From: an uncultured Ruminococcus sp.
Lineage (GTDB): Bacteria; Bacillota; Clostridia; Oscillospirales; Acutalibacteraceae
Length of the DNA: 64,000 nucleotides
NCBI GenBank assembly: GCA_902785425.1
Contig: CACZYP010000009.1
Location: 1-64,000, forward strand
Reading direction: 5' to 3'
A program made the position numbers and the translations under genes. The notes below the pieces were generated by a model. The model did no database searches, was not told the DNA's origin, and saw only the letters and a list, made by a program, of their open reading frames with translations. Shown one piece after another: positions 36,219 to 44,309 of this stretch (its first letter is position 1; each line of letters opens with the position of its first letter).

Positions 36219-36245
36219 AGCAAAACCCGCCACTTTCGTGACGGG
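36219..36245 (-). terminator. Terminator of the four-helix-bundle gene
   Basis: On the minus strand CCCGTCAC, GAAA loop, GTGGCGGG, then TTTTG. It lies 11 bp after the stop codon. The U-tract is short. Confidence 0.65.
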
Positions 36246-36256
36246 GGATCATCGAA

Positions 36257-36610
36257 TCATTGCGATTCTTTGGCTGTATTTATTGATGCGATCAGGATCT
36301 TTTTTATTTCTATACAGTCAAACAACATAGACGATGCCATTTTTTCGTCAAGATAATCTGATTTTCTCAGAATATGAAGCCAATATTCGGTTTCAGCTGC
36401 TTCTTTTAATGCTATATGCAGCTTTGCAACAAAGTCCGCTTTGCTGTTCCCATACTGTGCTTCATTGATGTTTGCACCGATAGAAGTTCCGCTTCGTAAT
36501 ATCTGTTTTGAAATTACAGACTCACATTTTTCTGTTACCAAATATTTATGAAGCTTTACAATTCGGGCGCCGAAGTCAATAGATTTGTCTATTAAAATGT
36601 TTTCTTTCAT
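36257..36610 (-). CDS. Four helix bundle protein (S23/IVP family)
   Basis: 117 residues from the ATG at 36610 (GGTGAT upstream). It matches the small four-helix-bundle family first found as ORFs in intervening sequences of 23S rRNA genes: LVTEKCESVISKQILRSGTSIGANINEAQYGNSKADFVAKLHIALKEAAET. The RSGTSIGANINEA and ALKEAxETxYWL motifs are diagnostic. The function is unknown; members form pentamers and often accompany diversity-generating retroelements or stand alone. Here there is no rRNA gene or reverse transcriptase nearby; it stands alone with its own terminator. Confidence 0.92.
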   Translation of the reverse strand: MKENILIDKSIDFGARIVKLHKYLVTEKCESVISKQILRSGTSIGANINEAQYGNSKADFVAKLHIALKEAAETEYWLHILRKSDYLDEKMASSMLFDCIEIKKILIASINTAKESQ

Positions 36611-36691
36611 AATGATCACCATTTATATTATACCGAAACATCTTATACAATTCAACCCGGATGCGATGTTATTACTTATTATTATAAAAAC

Positions 36692-36812
36692 AGGAGCGAA
36701 GCGACTCCTTTATTCTTCAGTTTTAAGTCTTAAGTTTTCAGTCTTCAGTATTTTTGAGTTGGTGTTTTTTACTGAAGACTGAAAACTTAAAACTGAAGAA
36801 TGAATAATACAA
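36692..36812. repeat. Heptad palindrome, AAACTGA flavour, copy 1
   Basis: GGAGCGAAGCGACTCC hairpin, then a pair of inverted arrays of AAACTGA/AAACTTA units (7-nt period) separated by a short core. It is part of a unit of about 247 bp that is repeated at 36933-37116. Confidence 0.75.
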
Positions 36813-36813
36813 C

Positions 36814-36869
36814 AAAAAAGCCTGCCACAATGTGACAGGCTTTTTTGTTGGCGCGCTGTGAGGGACTCG
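36814..36869 (-). pseudogene. Duplicated terminator plus tRNA-Arg 3'-end fragment
   Basis: 36814-36846 is a terminator hairpin (AGCCTGCCAC/GTGACAGGCT with A- and T-runs). 36849-36869 repeats the last 21 nt of the tRNA-Arg gene including the encoded CCA. Identity with the functional copy 247 bp away extends over 88 bp (36782-36869 against 37029-37116), one mismatch seen, and then stops abruptly inside the T-arm. Confidence 0.85.
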
Positions 36870-36932
36870 GTCAACGGCTGCGCCGTTGTTCGTTCGGCTG
36901 CCGCCTCACCGCTCGCTGAAAATGCTCCCCCG

Positions 36933-37053
36933 GAGCGAAGCGACTCCTTTATTCTTAAGTTTTCAGTTTTAAGTCTTCAGTTTTCAGTATTTTGTTATGT
37001 TTTGGTTTGGCTTTTTTACTGAAAACTTAAAACTTAAAACTGAAAAATGAATA
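36933..37053. repeat. Heptad palindrome, AAACTGA flavour, copy 2
   Basis: Same order of modules as copy 1: GGAGCGAAGCGACTCC hairpin, inverted AAACTGA/AAACTTA arrays. The spacer between the arms differs, so gene conversion or slippage has altered it since duplication. It lies directly downstream of the tRNA-Arg terminator. Confidence 0.75.
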
Positions 37054-37060
37054 ATACAAC

Positions 37061-37093
37061 AAAAAAGCCTGCCACAATGTGACAGGCTTTTTT
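37061..37093 (-). terminator. tRNA-Arg terminator
   Basis: Hairpin AGCCTGCCAC/GTGACAGGCT followed by TTTTTTGT on the minus strand, 3 nt after the encoded CCA. Confidence 0.9.
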
Positions 37094-37095
37094 GT

Positions 37096-37172
37096 TGGCG
37101 CGCTGTGAGGGACTCGAACCCCCGACCTTCTGGTTCGTAGCCAGACACTCTATCCAGCTGAGCTAACAACGC
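37096..37172 (-). tRNA. tRNA-Arg (anticodon ACG)
   Basis: 77 nt including encoded CCA. The acceptor GCGTTGT pairs with ACAGCGC (one G:U), the D-arm is AGCTCAGCTGGATAGAGT, the anticodon stem-loop TCTGG-CTACGAA-CCAGA gives ACG (read as ICG after deamination), and the T-arm is GGGGGTTCGAGTCCCT. Discriminator base G. It has its own promoter and terminator. Confidence 0.97.
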
Positions 37173-37194
37173 ATTTGTTTTTCAGTGCCTATAT

Positions 37195-37223
37195 ATAATA
37201 ACACAAACAAATGTAAATTGCAA
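37195..37223 (-). promoter_or_regulatory. tRNA-Arg promoter
   Basis: TTGCAA, 17-nt spacer, TATTAT on the minus strand, 22 bp before the mature 5' end. Confidence 0.7.
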
Positions 37224-37328
37224 GCTTTTTTTGAAAAAAATTTTCATTTCGGCGAAATATTGCAGGATATCCCGTTTTGTGCCAAAATACAGCAGCAGTG
37301 TCAAGCTTTCTTTGTCACATATTCACCC

Positions 37329-37357
37329 TTGACGTTTTGCGTTTTCGGGCATATAAT
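37329..37357 (+). promoter_or_regulatory. glnN promoter
   Basis: TTGACG, 17-nt spacer, TATAAT, 100 bp upstream of the glnN start. The predicted transcript runs at once into a strong terminator hairpin. Confidence 0.8.
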
Positions 37358-37377
37358 AATCGTGTAAGTGACAGCAA

Positions 37378-37421
37378 CGGCGCTGTGAGTGTGACAACAC
37401 GCTCATAGTGCCGCTTTTTTA
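37378..37421 (+). terminator. Leader terminator (attenuator) upstream of glnN
   Basis: A 16-bp uninterrupted stem (four G:U pairs), 5' arm 37378-37393, loop ACAA, 3' arm 37398-37413, then CTTTTTTA. It starts about 14 nt after the expected transcription start and ends 36 nt before the start codon. No gene on the plus strand precedes it, so its job must be to control glnN. Confidence 0.85.
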
Positions 37422-37456
37422 TTTTGACAACAAACGTACAAGAAGGAGCTTGTTTT

Positions 37457-39571
37457 ATGGAAAACACGGCAGCTAAGGTAAATGTACCCGAAATTTTCGG
37501 TAGCCTCGTTTTTGACGACAGAACAATGAAGGAGCGTCTTCCCAAGGAGACATACAAGGCGCTCAAGCAGACTATCATGGAGGATAAGCCTCTTGATATC
37601 AACGTTGCAAATATCGTTGCAAACGCTATGAAGGATTGGGCAGTCGAGCATGGCTGCACACACTATACTCACTGGTTCCAGCCTATGACAGGCGTTACAG
37701 CCGAGAAGCACGACAGCTTCATCAACCCCAATGATGACGGCACTGTTATCATGGAGTTCTCCGGCAAAGAGCTTATCAAGGGCGAGCCGGACGCATCGAG
37801 CTTCCCCTCCGGCGGCATCAGAGCTACATTCGAGGCAAGAGGCTATACGACATGGGACCCGACCTCTTACGCTTTCATCAAGGACGGTTCTCTCTGCATT
37901 CCTACAGCATTCTGCTCCTACACAGGCGATGTTCTCGATAAGAAAACTCCTCTTCTCCGTTCTATGGAGGCTATCAACCGCCAGGCAATGCGTGTGCTGC
38001 GTGCAATGGGCGACACAACTACAACTAAGGTAACTACAACAGTAGGTCCCGAGCAGGAATACTTCCTTATCGACAAGGAAATGTTCGATTCAAGAAAAGA
38101 CCTCACATATACAGGCAGAACACTCTTCGGTGCAAGAGCGCCCAAGGGTCAGGAGCTTGAAGATCACTACTTCGGCAAGATCAAAGACAAGGTTTCCGGC
38201 TTCATGAAGGATCTCGATACAGAGCTCTGGAAGCTCGGTATCTATGCAAAGACAAAGCACAACGAGGTAGCACCTGCACAGCACGAGCTTGCACCTATCT
38301 TCACAACATCAAACCTTGCTACAGACCACAACCAGCTCACAATGGAGATGATGAAGCGTATCGCAAACCGTCACGGTATGGAGTGCCTGCTTCACGAGAA
38401 GCCTTTCGCAGGCGTTAACGGTTCAGGTAAGCACAACAACTGGTCTATCGGAAGCTCCGACGGCTCAAACTTCCTCAACCCAGGCAAAGACCCGATCAAC
38501 AACAAGCGTTTCCTGCTCTTCCTTGCAGCAGTTATCAAGGCTGTTGACGAGAACCAGGATCTTCTCAGGATTTCGGCTGCTTCCGCAGGCAACGATCACA
38601 GACTCGGCGCTAACGAAGCACCTCCGGCTATCGTTTCCATGTTCATCGGTTCCGACCTTGAAGAAGTCCTCGAATCTCTCGTATACGACAAGGACTACGC
38701 CGAGGGCGACCACAGAGAGCTTCTTGAAACAGGCGTAACTGTACTTGCAGACTTCAAGAAGGATACTTCCGACAGAAACAGAACTTCCCCGTTTGCTTTC
38801 ACAGGCAACAAGTTTGAGTTCCGTATGCTCGGCTCCAACGACAACATCGCCTGCCCGAACATCATGATAAACACGATGGTAGCAGAGTCTCTCTCGCAGT
38901 TTGCCGATATTCTTGAAAAAGCAGACGACATTGACGCTGCTATCATCGACATCGTAAAGACTACTTACAAAGAGCACAAGCGCATCATTTTCAACGGCAA
39001 CAACTACGCTCCCGAGTGGGTAACAGAAGCCGAGAACAGAGGTCTTCTCAACCTGCGCACAACACCTGCGGCTCTTGCTCACTACTGCGATCAGAAGAAC
39101 ATCGAGCTGTTCAAGAAGCACAAGATCTACAGCGAGCTTGAGCTTCACGCACGTGCAGAGATCCTGCTTGAGAACTACAGCAAGACGATCAACATCGAGG
39201 CTCTTACTATGATCGACATGGCAAGAAAGGATATCATTCCCGCTATCTCGAAGTACGTAAAGGAGCTTGTTGAAACAGCAAGCGCAAAGAAGGCTCTCTC
39301 CGCAGAGATCACTTCCGAGCTTGAGATCGAGCTTGCAGCTAAGCTTTCAAAGCTCCAGCTCTGCTTCTCCAAGAGGATCGACAAGCTTGATTCTCTCCTT
39401 CTGAAGGCAGCAGACATCAAGGGCGTTCAGGAACTTGCAAACTTCTACGCAGACGAGGTATTCCCGGCAATGCAGGAAGCTCGTATCCCCGCAGACGAAA
39501 TGGAAATGAGCATGGACGCAAAGTACTGGCCCTACGCTTCTTACGGTCAGATGCTTTACAGCGTAAAATAA
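37457..39571 (+). CDS. glnN: Glutamine synthetase type III (GlnN)
   Basis: ATP-dependent ammonia assimilation, glutamate to glutamine, as a dodecamer. 704 residues, the large GSIII class, from the ATG at 37457 (GAAGGAG 8 nt upstream). Visible family blocks: [63 protein letters not shown], the ATP-site [12 protein letters not shown] and the glutamate-site loop [15 protein letters not shown]. No glnR or amtB neighbours. The leader terminator implies control by antitermination, and a terminator follows the gene. Confidence 0.97.
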   Translation: MENTAAKVNVPEIFGSLVFDDRTMKERLPKETYKALKQTIMEDKPLDINVANIVANAMKDWAVEHGCTHYTHWFQPMTGVTAEKHDSFINPNDDGTVIMEFSGKELIKGEPDASSFPSGGIRATFEARGYTTWDPTSYAFIKDGSLCIPTAFCSYTGDVLDKKTPLLRSMEAINRQAMRVLRAMGDTTTTKVTTTVGPEQEYFLIDKEMFDSRKDLTYTGRTLFGARAPKGQELEDHYFGKIKDKVSGFMKDLDTELWKLGIYAKTKHNEVAPAQHELAPIFTTSNLATDHNQLTMEMMKRIANRHGMECLLHEKPFAGVNGSGKHNNWSIGSSDGSNFLNPGKDPINNKRFLLFLAAVIKAVDENQDLLRISAASAGNDHRLGANEAPPAIVSMFIGSDLEEVLESLVYDKDYAEGDHRELLETGVTVLADFKKDTSDRNRTSPFAFTGNKFEFRMLGSNDNIACPNIMINTMVAESLSQFADILEKADDIDAAIIDIVKTTYKEHKRIIFNGNNYAPEWVTEAENRGLLNLRTTPAALAHYCDQKNIELFKKHKIYSELELHARAEILLENYSKTINIEALTMIDMARKDIIPAISKYVKELVETASAKKALSAEITSELEIELAAKLSKLQLCFSKRIDKLDSLLLKAADIKGVQELANFYADEVFPAMQEARIPADEMEMSMDAKYWPYASYGQMLYSVK

Positions 39572-39594
39572 TTTATAACTCGTTCAGAGCACAC

Positions 39595-39625
39595 AAAAAA
39601 AAAGAGGGCGGCAGCCCTCTTTTTT
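39595..39625 (+). terminator. glnN terminator
   Basis: AAAAAGAGGGC, GGCA loop, GCCCTCTTTTTT. The A-run on the left makes it able to work on both strands. Confidence 0.88.
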
Positions 39626-39626
39626 A

Positions 39627-39980
39627 ATGGAAAATTGAAAATGGAAAATGGAAAATTGCGGTCAGCCTCGCTGCGCTCGGCTTTTTTATAATTGACAATT
39701 GATAATTAACAATTGTCAATTGCGGAAGCGGCTGCGCCGCTTGATTTTATATTTGTTTGTTCTGATTTAATAGTTATTTCATGGAAACGAGTGAAATATG
39801 GATTTGAGATAGCTAATATAATCCAACTCGCCGTAGGCGAGTTCCGTAATTGTCAATTATCCACTGTCAATTGTCAATTATTAAGCGATCCAACTCGGCG
39901 AAGCCGAGTTCATTCATTCCACTTTCCACTTTCCACATTTAAAAAGAGGAGCGAAGCGACTCCGCAATTGTCAATTGATA
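39627..39980 (+). repeat. Large composite family-1 repeat
   Basis: AAATGGA arm, CTCGCTGCGCTCGG hairpin, CAATTGA arm, GGAAGCGGCTGCGCCGCTT hairpin, diverged core (TATATTTGT...GCTAATATAATCC), AACTCGCCGTAGGCGAGTT, inverted CAATTGA arm, a second AACTCGGCGAAGCCGAGTT with AATGTGG-type arm, and a GGAGCGAAGCGACTCC module. Elements appear nested or concatenated. It ends at the stop codon of the SDR gene and fills the 410-bp gap. Confidence 0.8.
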
Positions 39981-39982
39981 AC

Positions 39983-40741
39983 TCACTTTCCTTTATTCTT
40001 CTGTATCTTCGCCGTAACGCTTGCTGCTATGCTGTCGGGAGTTAGTTTGGAGAATGCGGCGGCGGCTTTCATTGCCGTGCCGGGAACTATCACCGTTTTG
40101 CCCTTTACAAGCTCCGTTACGGCATACTTTGCAACGTACTCGCTCGAAAGCGACGGTGTAGCGAAGTGTACGCCTGCTACTTTGTTGAACTCCGTGTCAA
40201 CAGGGCCGGGACAAAGCGCCGATACAGTGACCGCCGAGCCTTCCTCTTTAAGCTCGTGAGCGACCGACTGCGTAAGACGCAGAACATACGCTTTGCTTGC
40301 GTAATAAGCCGCCATATACGGACCCGGAGCAAAGCCTGCCATTGACGCAACGTTCAGTATCTTTCCGCTGTTGCGCTCCTTGAAATCGGCGGTGAAAAGC
40401 TTGAAAAGCGTGTGCATCGTCTCAACGTTGAGGCGAATCATCTCTATCTCACGCTCAAGGCTCGTTTTCGTAAACTCGCCCCACACTCCGAAGCCTGCGT
40501 TATTGATGAGGATATCGATATTCTCGTCCTTTGTCATGTTGTACAGCTCTCTTGCGCCCTCATAGCCGCAGATATCGCCTGCTATGATGCGTGGACTGCC
40601 GTTCAAGCTGCCGGCAAGCTCTTTGAGCCTGTCCTCTCTGCGTGCGGTGATGATAAGCTCGCAGCCGTAGGAATCGAAAACACGGGCGATATCCCTGCCG
40701 ATCCCCGAGCTTGCACCTGTTATAAGTACCTTTTTTGACAC
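39983..40741 (-). CDS. Short-chain dehydrogenase/reductase
   Basis: Classical SDR (252 residues): cofactor loop GASSGIGRD (about 8-16), an Arg-containing TARREDRL segment favouring NADP(H), NNAGFGVWG, catalytic Ser in LNVASMAGF and YxxxK as YYASKAY. The C-terminal part resembles the YqjQ/DltE-like SDR group (KYAVTELVKGKTVIVPGTAMKAAAAFSKLTP). The start is a GTG with GAGGGGTG 5 nt upstream. The substrate is not predictable. Stands alone between two family-1 repeats. Confidence 0.92.
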   Translation of the reverse strand: MSKKVLITGASSGIGRDIARVFDSYGCELIITARREDRLKELAGSLNGSPRIIAGDICGYEGARELYNMTKDENIDILINNAGFGVWGEFTKTSLEREIEMIRLNVETMHTLFKLFTADFKERNSGKILNVASMAGFAPGPYMAAYYASKAYVLRLTQSVAHELKEEGSAVTVSALCPGPVDTEFNKVAGVHFATPSLSSEYVAKYAVTELVKGKTVIVPGTAMKAAAAFSKLTPDSIAASVTAKIQKNKGK

Positions 40742-40759
40742 AAAAACACCCCTCTTTTA

Positions 40760-40952
40760 TAATTGATAATTGACAATGGATAATGGACAATTAATGAGTC
40801 GCTGCGCTCCTGTTTTATATTAGGTTGTTTAATCCTTTTCATATTACTTTCGGCAGCGAATCAAAGTATAGCTTTCCGTTGACTGATACAAATCCAACTC
40901 GCCGCAGGCGAGTTCCGCAATTGTCCATTGTCAATTATCAATTGTCAATTTT
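40760..40952 (+). repeat. Family-1 element
   Basis: CAATTGA/TAATGGA arms, GAGTCGCTGCGCTCC hairpin, TATATTAGG...CTGATACAAATCC, core TTCGGCAGCGAATCAAAG, AACTCGCCGCAGGCGAGTT hairpin, inverted arm. It fills half of the gap ahead of the first COG0523 gene. Confidence 0.88.
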
Positions 40953-41058
40953 TAAATAATAATGATTTTCACATTGTTTTATAATAGAATCTTACCACAT
41001 CGAATGCCCTTGTGCAACCTGTTTTGAAAATTCTTAACAATATTTTAACCGTTACTAC

Positions 41059-41087
41059 TTGAAACGATCCTTAATTCGTGATAGACT
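41059..41087 (+). promoter_or_regulatory. Possible promoter of the first COG0523 gene
   Basis: TTGAAA, 17-nt spacer, TAGACT, about 90 bp upstream of the start. I could not see a clear Zur-type palindrome around it. Confidence 0.5.
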
Positions 41088-41178
41088 AAATGATAGTGTG
41101 AAAAATTGCACCTGACCGGTATTTTTCATTATATAAAGGATGTGGAATACCGAATAAAATAATAAAAGGAAAGAAGTA

Positions 41179-42300
41179 ATGGAAATGACAAAAGTAGACA
41201 TTTTCTCGGGCTTTCTCGGAGCAGGAAAAACTACGCTCATCAAGAAGCTTATCGCAGAATCTTACAGCGGCGAAAAGCTCGTTCTTATCGAAAACGAGTT
41301 CGGTGAGATCGGCATTGACGGCAGCTTCCTCAAAGAAGCAGGCGTTGAGATAACAGAGATGAATTCGGGCTGTATCTGCTGCAGTCTTGTCGGCGATTTC
41401 GGCGAGGCTCTCAAAAAGGTACTTGAACAGTTTGCTCCCGACAGAATAATCATAGAGCCTTCGGGCGTCGGCAAGCTCAGCGACGTTATTTCCGCCGTTG
41501 AAAAAGTCGGCAGCGACGAGCTTCAGCTCAACAGCTTCACTACGGTAGTTGACGCTAAGAAGTGCAAAATGTATATCAAGAACTTCGGCGAGTTCTTCAA
41601 TAATCAGGTAGAGCACGCAAGCGCTATCGTTCTCAGCCACACTAAAGGCCTTGCAGACGAGAAACTCGACGCATGCGTAAAGCTTCTCAGAGAGCACAAC
41701 GCTAAGGCAGAGCTTATCACAACAGACTGGGACGAGCTTAAAGGCGAGCAGATCGTTCTTGCAATCGAGAACAAGAGCACGCTCGAAGACGCAATCGCAA
41801 AGCTCGAAGCAGAGCATGAGCATGAACACCACCATCATCATCATGACCATGACCATGACCATGACCATGACCACGACCATGATCACGAGTGTGAGCATCA
41901 TCACGATCACGACCATGACCACGATCATGACCACGAGTGCGAGCATCATCATCACGACCATGACCATGACCATGAGTGCGACGATCCGGACTGCTGCTGC
42001 CACGATCATCACCATCATCACGCCGATGATGTATTCCAGAGCTGGGGCATTGAGACTACGAAGAAGTTCACAGCGGAAGATATCACAAACGCTCTGAATG
42101 CGCTTTCCGATGAGGAAAAGTACGGCATTATCCTTCGTGCAAAGGGCATCGCCGCAAGCAAGGAAGGCGAGTGGATCCACTTTGACTACGTTCCGGGCGA
42201 ACCCGACGTAAGAACAGGCGCCGCCGAAACGATCGGCAAACTCTGCGTTATCGGCTCGAAGATCAACGAAAAGGCTATCGCTGAACTCTTTGGAGTCTGA
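41179..42300 (+). CDS. COG0523/CobW family GTPase with His-rich metal-binding segment
   Basis: G3E-family GTPase, a likely metal chaperone or zinc-handling protein. 373 residues: Walker A GFLGAGKTTLIKK (about 10-22), the metal-site CICCS (CxCC, about 71-75), switch region EPSGVGKLSDV, and SHTKG in the NKxD position. Between the GTPase and C-terminal CobW_C domain lies a run of about 75 residues made mostly of His, Asp and Glu (roughly residues 213-288), encoded by CATGAC/CACGAC repeats and including CDDPDCCCHDHHHHH. Such inserts usually bind Zn, Ni or Co. A second COG0523 paralogue follows on the same strand after a repeat. Metal specificity is not determinable here. Confidence 0.93.
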   Translation: MEMTKVDIFSGFLGAGKTTLIKKLIAESYSGEKLVLIENEFGEIGIDGSFLKEAGVEITEMNSGCICCSLVGDFGEALKKVLEQFAPDRIIIEPSGVGKLSDVISAVEKVGSDELQLNSFTTVVDAKKCKMYIKNFGEFFNNQVEHASAIVLSHTKGLADEKLDACVKLLREHNAKAELITTDWDELKGEQIVLAIENKSTLEDAIAKLEAEHEHEHHHHHHDHDHDHDHDHDHDHECEHHHDHDHDHDHDHECEHHHHDHDHDHECDDPDCCCHDHHHHHADDVFQSWGIETTKKFTAEDITNALNALSDEEKYGIILRAKGIAASKEGEWIHFDYVPGEPDVRTGAAETIGKLCVIGSKINEKAIAELFGV

Positions 42301-42522
42301 ACAATTGACAATTGACAATGGATAATGGACAATTAATGAGTCGCTGCGCTCCTGATTTTATATTAGATTTGCATATTTAATAGTTTTCTCATGACAGCGG
42401 GTAAAGCCGAGCTTTGATAGAACTAATACAATTCAACTCGCCGCAGGCGAGTTCCGCAATTGTCCATTGTCAATTATCAATTGTCAATTATAAAAGTTTT
42501 CCATTTTCAATTTTCAATTTTA
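42301..42522 (+). repeat. Family-1 element plus extra AAATGGA arm
   Basis: It starts at the TGA of the upstream gene. CAATTGA arms, GAGTCGCTGCGCTCC hairpin, TATATTAGA...ACTAATACAATTC, diverged core (ACAGCGGGTAAAGC) and AACTCGCCGCAGGCGAGTT. An additional inverted AAATGGA arm (42497-42522) follows and has no left partner. Confidence 0.85.
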
Positions 42523-42543
42523 AAAACAATGGGGTGAACCAAC

Positions 42544-43485
42544 ATGGGCAATATTCCTGTTTATCTCTTCACCGGTTTTCTTGAGAGCGGAAAAACAAAG
42601 TTCGTTCAGGAAACTCTCGAAGATAAGCGCTTTCATAAGAATGAAAGAACTCTCGTTCTCGTTTGCGAGGAGGGCGAGGAAGAATACGACGAATCAAAGA
42701 TACCCACAAAGAACATCACTTTTGAGGTGATCGACGAGGAGAGCGACCTTTCCGAGGAAAGGCTCGCCGAGGCTGCCAAAAAAGCAAAGGCTACCCGTGT
42801 GCTTATTGAGTATAACGGCATGTGGCAGCTTCAGAACCTTTACGACGCAATGCCCGAGGGCTGGCTCATATATCAGCAGATGGCATTCTTTGATACGACC
42901 ACATTTGAAAGCTACAACGCTAATATCAGAAGTCTCGTTGTCGATAAGATACAGGACGCTGATATGGTAGTTTTCAACCGTGTGCCGCTCAAAGCGGATC
43001 AGATGCCGCTCCATCAGGCGGTGCGTGCGCTTTCGAGAAACGCCGAGATCGCATACGAATATGTCAACGGTCAGGTGGTATACGATGATATAATCGATCC
43101 TCTCCCCTTTGACATCGATGCGCCCGTTATCACTATAAACGATGAGGACTACGCTCTCTGGTACAGAGACTGCACAGAAGAGATGGACAAGTACGACGGC
43201 AAGACTATCAAGTTCAAGGGTCTTGTCGCAACGAACAAAAACTTCGACAACACAACATTCGCATGCGGCCGCCATATCATGACGTGCTGCGTTGAGGATA
43301 TCACATACAGCGGCGTTATCTGCAAATCGGAAAAGCCCGTTTCGCTTGAAGTGGGCGAATGGATAATGCTCACGGCGAAGATATCCATCGAGTTCAACAA
43401 GATGTACAAGGGCAAAGGCCCCGTACTCAAGGTGATCGACATAGCAAAAACAACGGCACCCGATCAGCCCGTTGCAACATTCTGA
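42544..43485 (+). CDS. COG0523-like GTPase fused to a TIGR03943-like C-terminal domain
   Basis: 313 residues. The N-terminal half is a G3E/COG0523 GTPase (VYLFTGFLESGKTKFVQETL, Walker A GFLESGKT) but the CxCC metal motif expected about 50 residues later is absent; EGEEEYDESKIPT stands there instead. The C-terminal part (about residues 200-305) resembles the C-terminal domain of YcgQ/TIGR03943 proteins: IKFKGLVATN...FACGRHIMTCCVEDITYSGVIC...WIMLTAKI. In other Clostridia these two domains are often separate neighbours. It is probably part of the same metal-related function as the gene before it. GGGGTG precedes the ATG and a terminator follows. Confidence 0.82.
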   Translation: MGNIPVYLFTGFLESGKTKFVQETLEDKRFHKNERTLVLVCEEGEEEYDESKIPTKNITFEVIDEESDLSEERLAEAAKKAKATRVLIEYNGMWQLQNLYDAMPEGWLIYQQMAFFDTTTFESYNANIRSLVVDKIQDADMVVFNRVPLKADQMPLHQAVRALSRNAEIAYEYVNGQVVYDDIIDPLPFDIDAPVITINDEDYALWYRDCTEEMDKYDGKTIKFKGLVATNKNFDNTTFACGRHIMTCCVEDITYSGVICKSEKPVSLEVGEWIMLTAKISIEFNKMYKGKGPVLKVIDIAKTTAPDQPVATF

Positions 43486-43496
43486 TGAAAAGGCGA

Positions 43497-43528
43497 TTCC
43501 CCCGACAAATTGTCGGGGGAACTTTTTA
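43497..43528 (+). terminator. Terminator after the second COG0523 gene
   Basis: TTCCCCCGACA, AA, TGTCGGGGGAA, then CTTTTTAT. Strong 11-bp stem. Confidence 0.9.
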
Positions 43529-43556
43529 TCCTTAATCCGTATCAGTATCAAAACAT

Positions 43557-44036
43557 TTACGAGCGCTTGCTGTGGAAAGCCTCGTCAAGAACAACAGTAA
43601 GAGCTACAACGAGAAGCTCGTCCTCTGCGTTTGCAAAGGTGATCTCATATGTATCGCCAAAAGCAACAAGCTTTTTCTTTACTGTAGCATAAACAGTCTT
43701 CGCAGCATCGGTAAACTTGAAATTCATACCGAGAGCGTCTCCGTCGAGCTTCCAGCCCTTGAGATCGTAATTCATATCCTTTGTAAGAGCCGGGAACTTC
43801 TTCTTTACAGTTCCGCAGTTCTGACCGTAAAGTGTGAGATCAAAGGTCTTTACCATGTTCATTACCTTCTGATCTACAAGACCGATCTTATTGCCCATTG
43901 CGTCGAAGATATCGAAATCTGCGCCTGCAGCAAGAAGCTTCTTCTTTACCTTGTACTTAACAGCCTTGCCGTCAAGCACCTCGTACTCCTCAAGTCCTGC
44001 CTTGACCTTCTGGTGCATTACCAAACTAAAAGCCAT
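43557..44036 (-). CDS. LURP-one-related (tubby C-terminal-like) protein
   Basis: 159 residues from the ATG at 44036 (GGAGG 9 nt upstream). Pattern of the LOR/YxjI family: repeated strands such as YKVKKKLLAAGADFDIFDAMGN, KIGLVDQKVMNM, GTVKKKFPAL and TVKKKLVAFGDTYEITFANAED. It has no signal peptide. These proteins share the phospholipid-scramblase/tubby fold; their bacterial function is unknown. It has its own promoter and faces the COG0523 genes tail to tail. Confidence 0.82.
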   Translation of the reverse strand: MAFSLVMHQKVKAGLEEYEVLDGKAVKYKVKKKLLAAGADFDIFDAMGNKIGLVDQKVMNMVKTFDLTLYGQNCGTVKKKFPALTKDMNYDLKGWKLDGDALGMNFKFTDAAKTVYATVKKKLVAFGDTYEITFANAEDELLVVALTVVLDEAFHSKRS

Positions 44037-44092
44037 TATAATATTCCTCCAAAATATAGATATGTGGGGCATTTCTCCCCCATCCGCTTACA

Positions 44093-44122
44093 ATCATACC
44101 ACAGATCGCTCTGTTTTTGCAA
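44093..44122 (-). promoter_or_regulatory. Promoter of the LURP-one-like gene
   Basis: TTGCAA, 18-nt spacer, TATGAT on the minus strand, 57 bp upstream of the start. The leader has a short GGGG/CCCC hairpin. Confidence 0.65.
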
Positions 44123-44186
44123 TAAAAAATGCACGAAATACGTTTTTTTTGCATGAAATGCAGTTTTTTCGTGTAAACACGAAAAA

Positions 44187-44309
44187 ATTGAAAATGGAAA
44201 ATTGAAAATGGAAAATTGCGGAGTCGCTTCGCTCCTGTTTTTATATCGGTGTATTCAAACTTATAGTTTATCTCCCGGCAGCAAATTAAGATAAAACCAC
44301 ACAAATGAC
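44187..44309 (+). repeat. Family-1 element, left part (interrupted)
   Basis: AAATGGA heptads, GGAGTCGCTTCGCTCC hairpin, TTATATCGGTG and a core fragment CCGGCAGCAAATTAAG. The rest of the element reappears at 44471-44589, beyond a family-2 element. Confidence 0.8.

Noticed and set aside
36849..36869. Second tRNA gene
   Set aside because: Only the last 21 nt of the tRNA are present; no D-arm or anticodon arm.
41086..42318. Long minus-strand ORF opposite the first COG0523 gene
   Set aside because: Antisense shadow of the CATGAC repeats (runs of Val/Met). The plus strand holds a clear GTPase.
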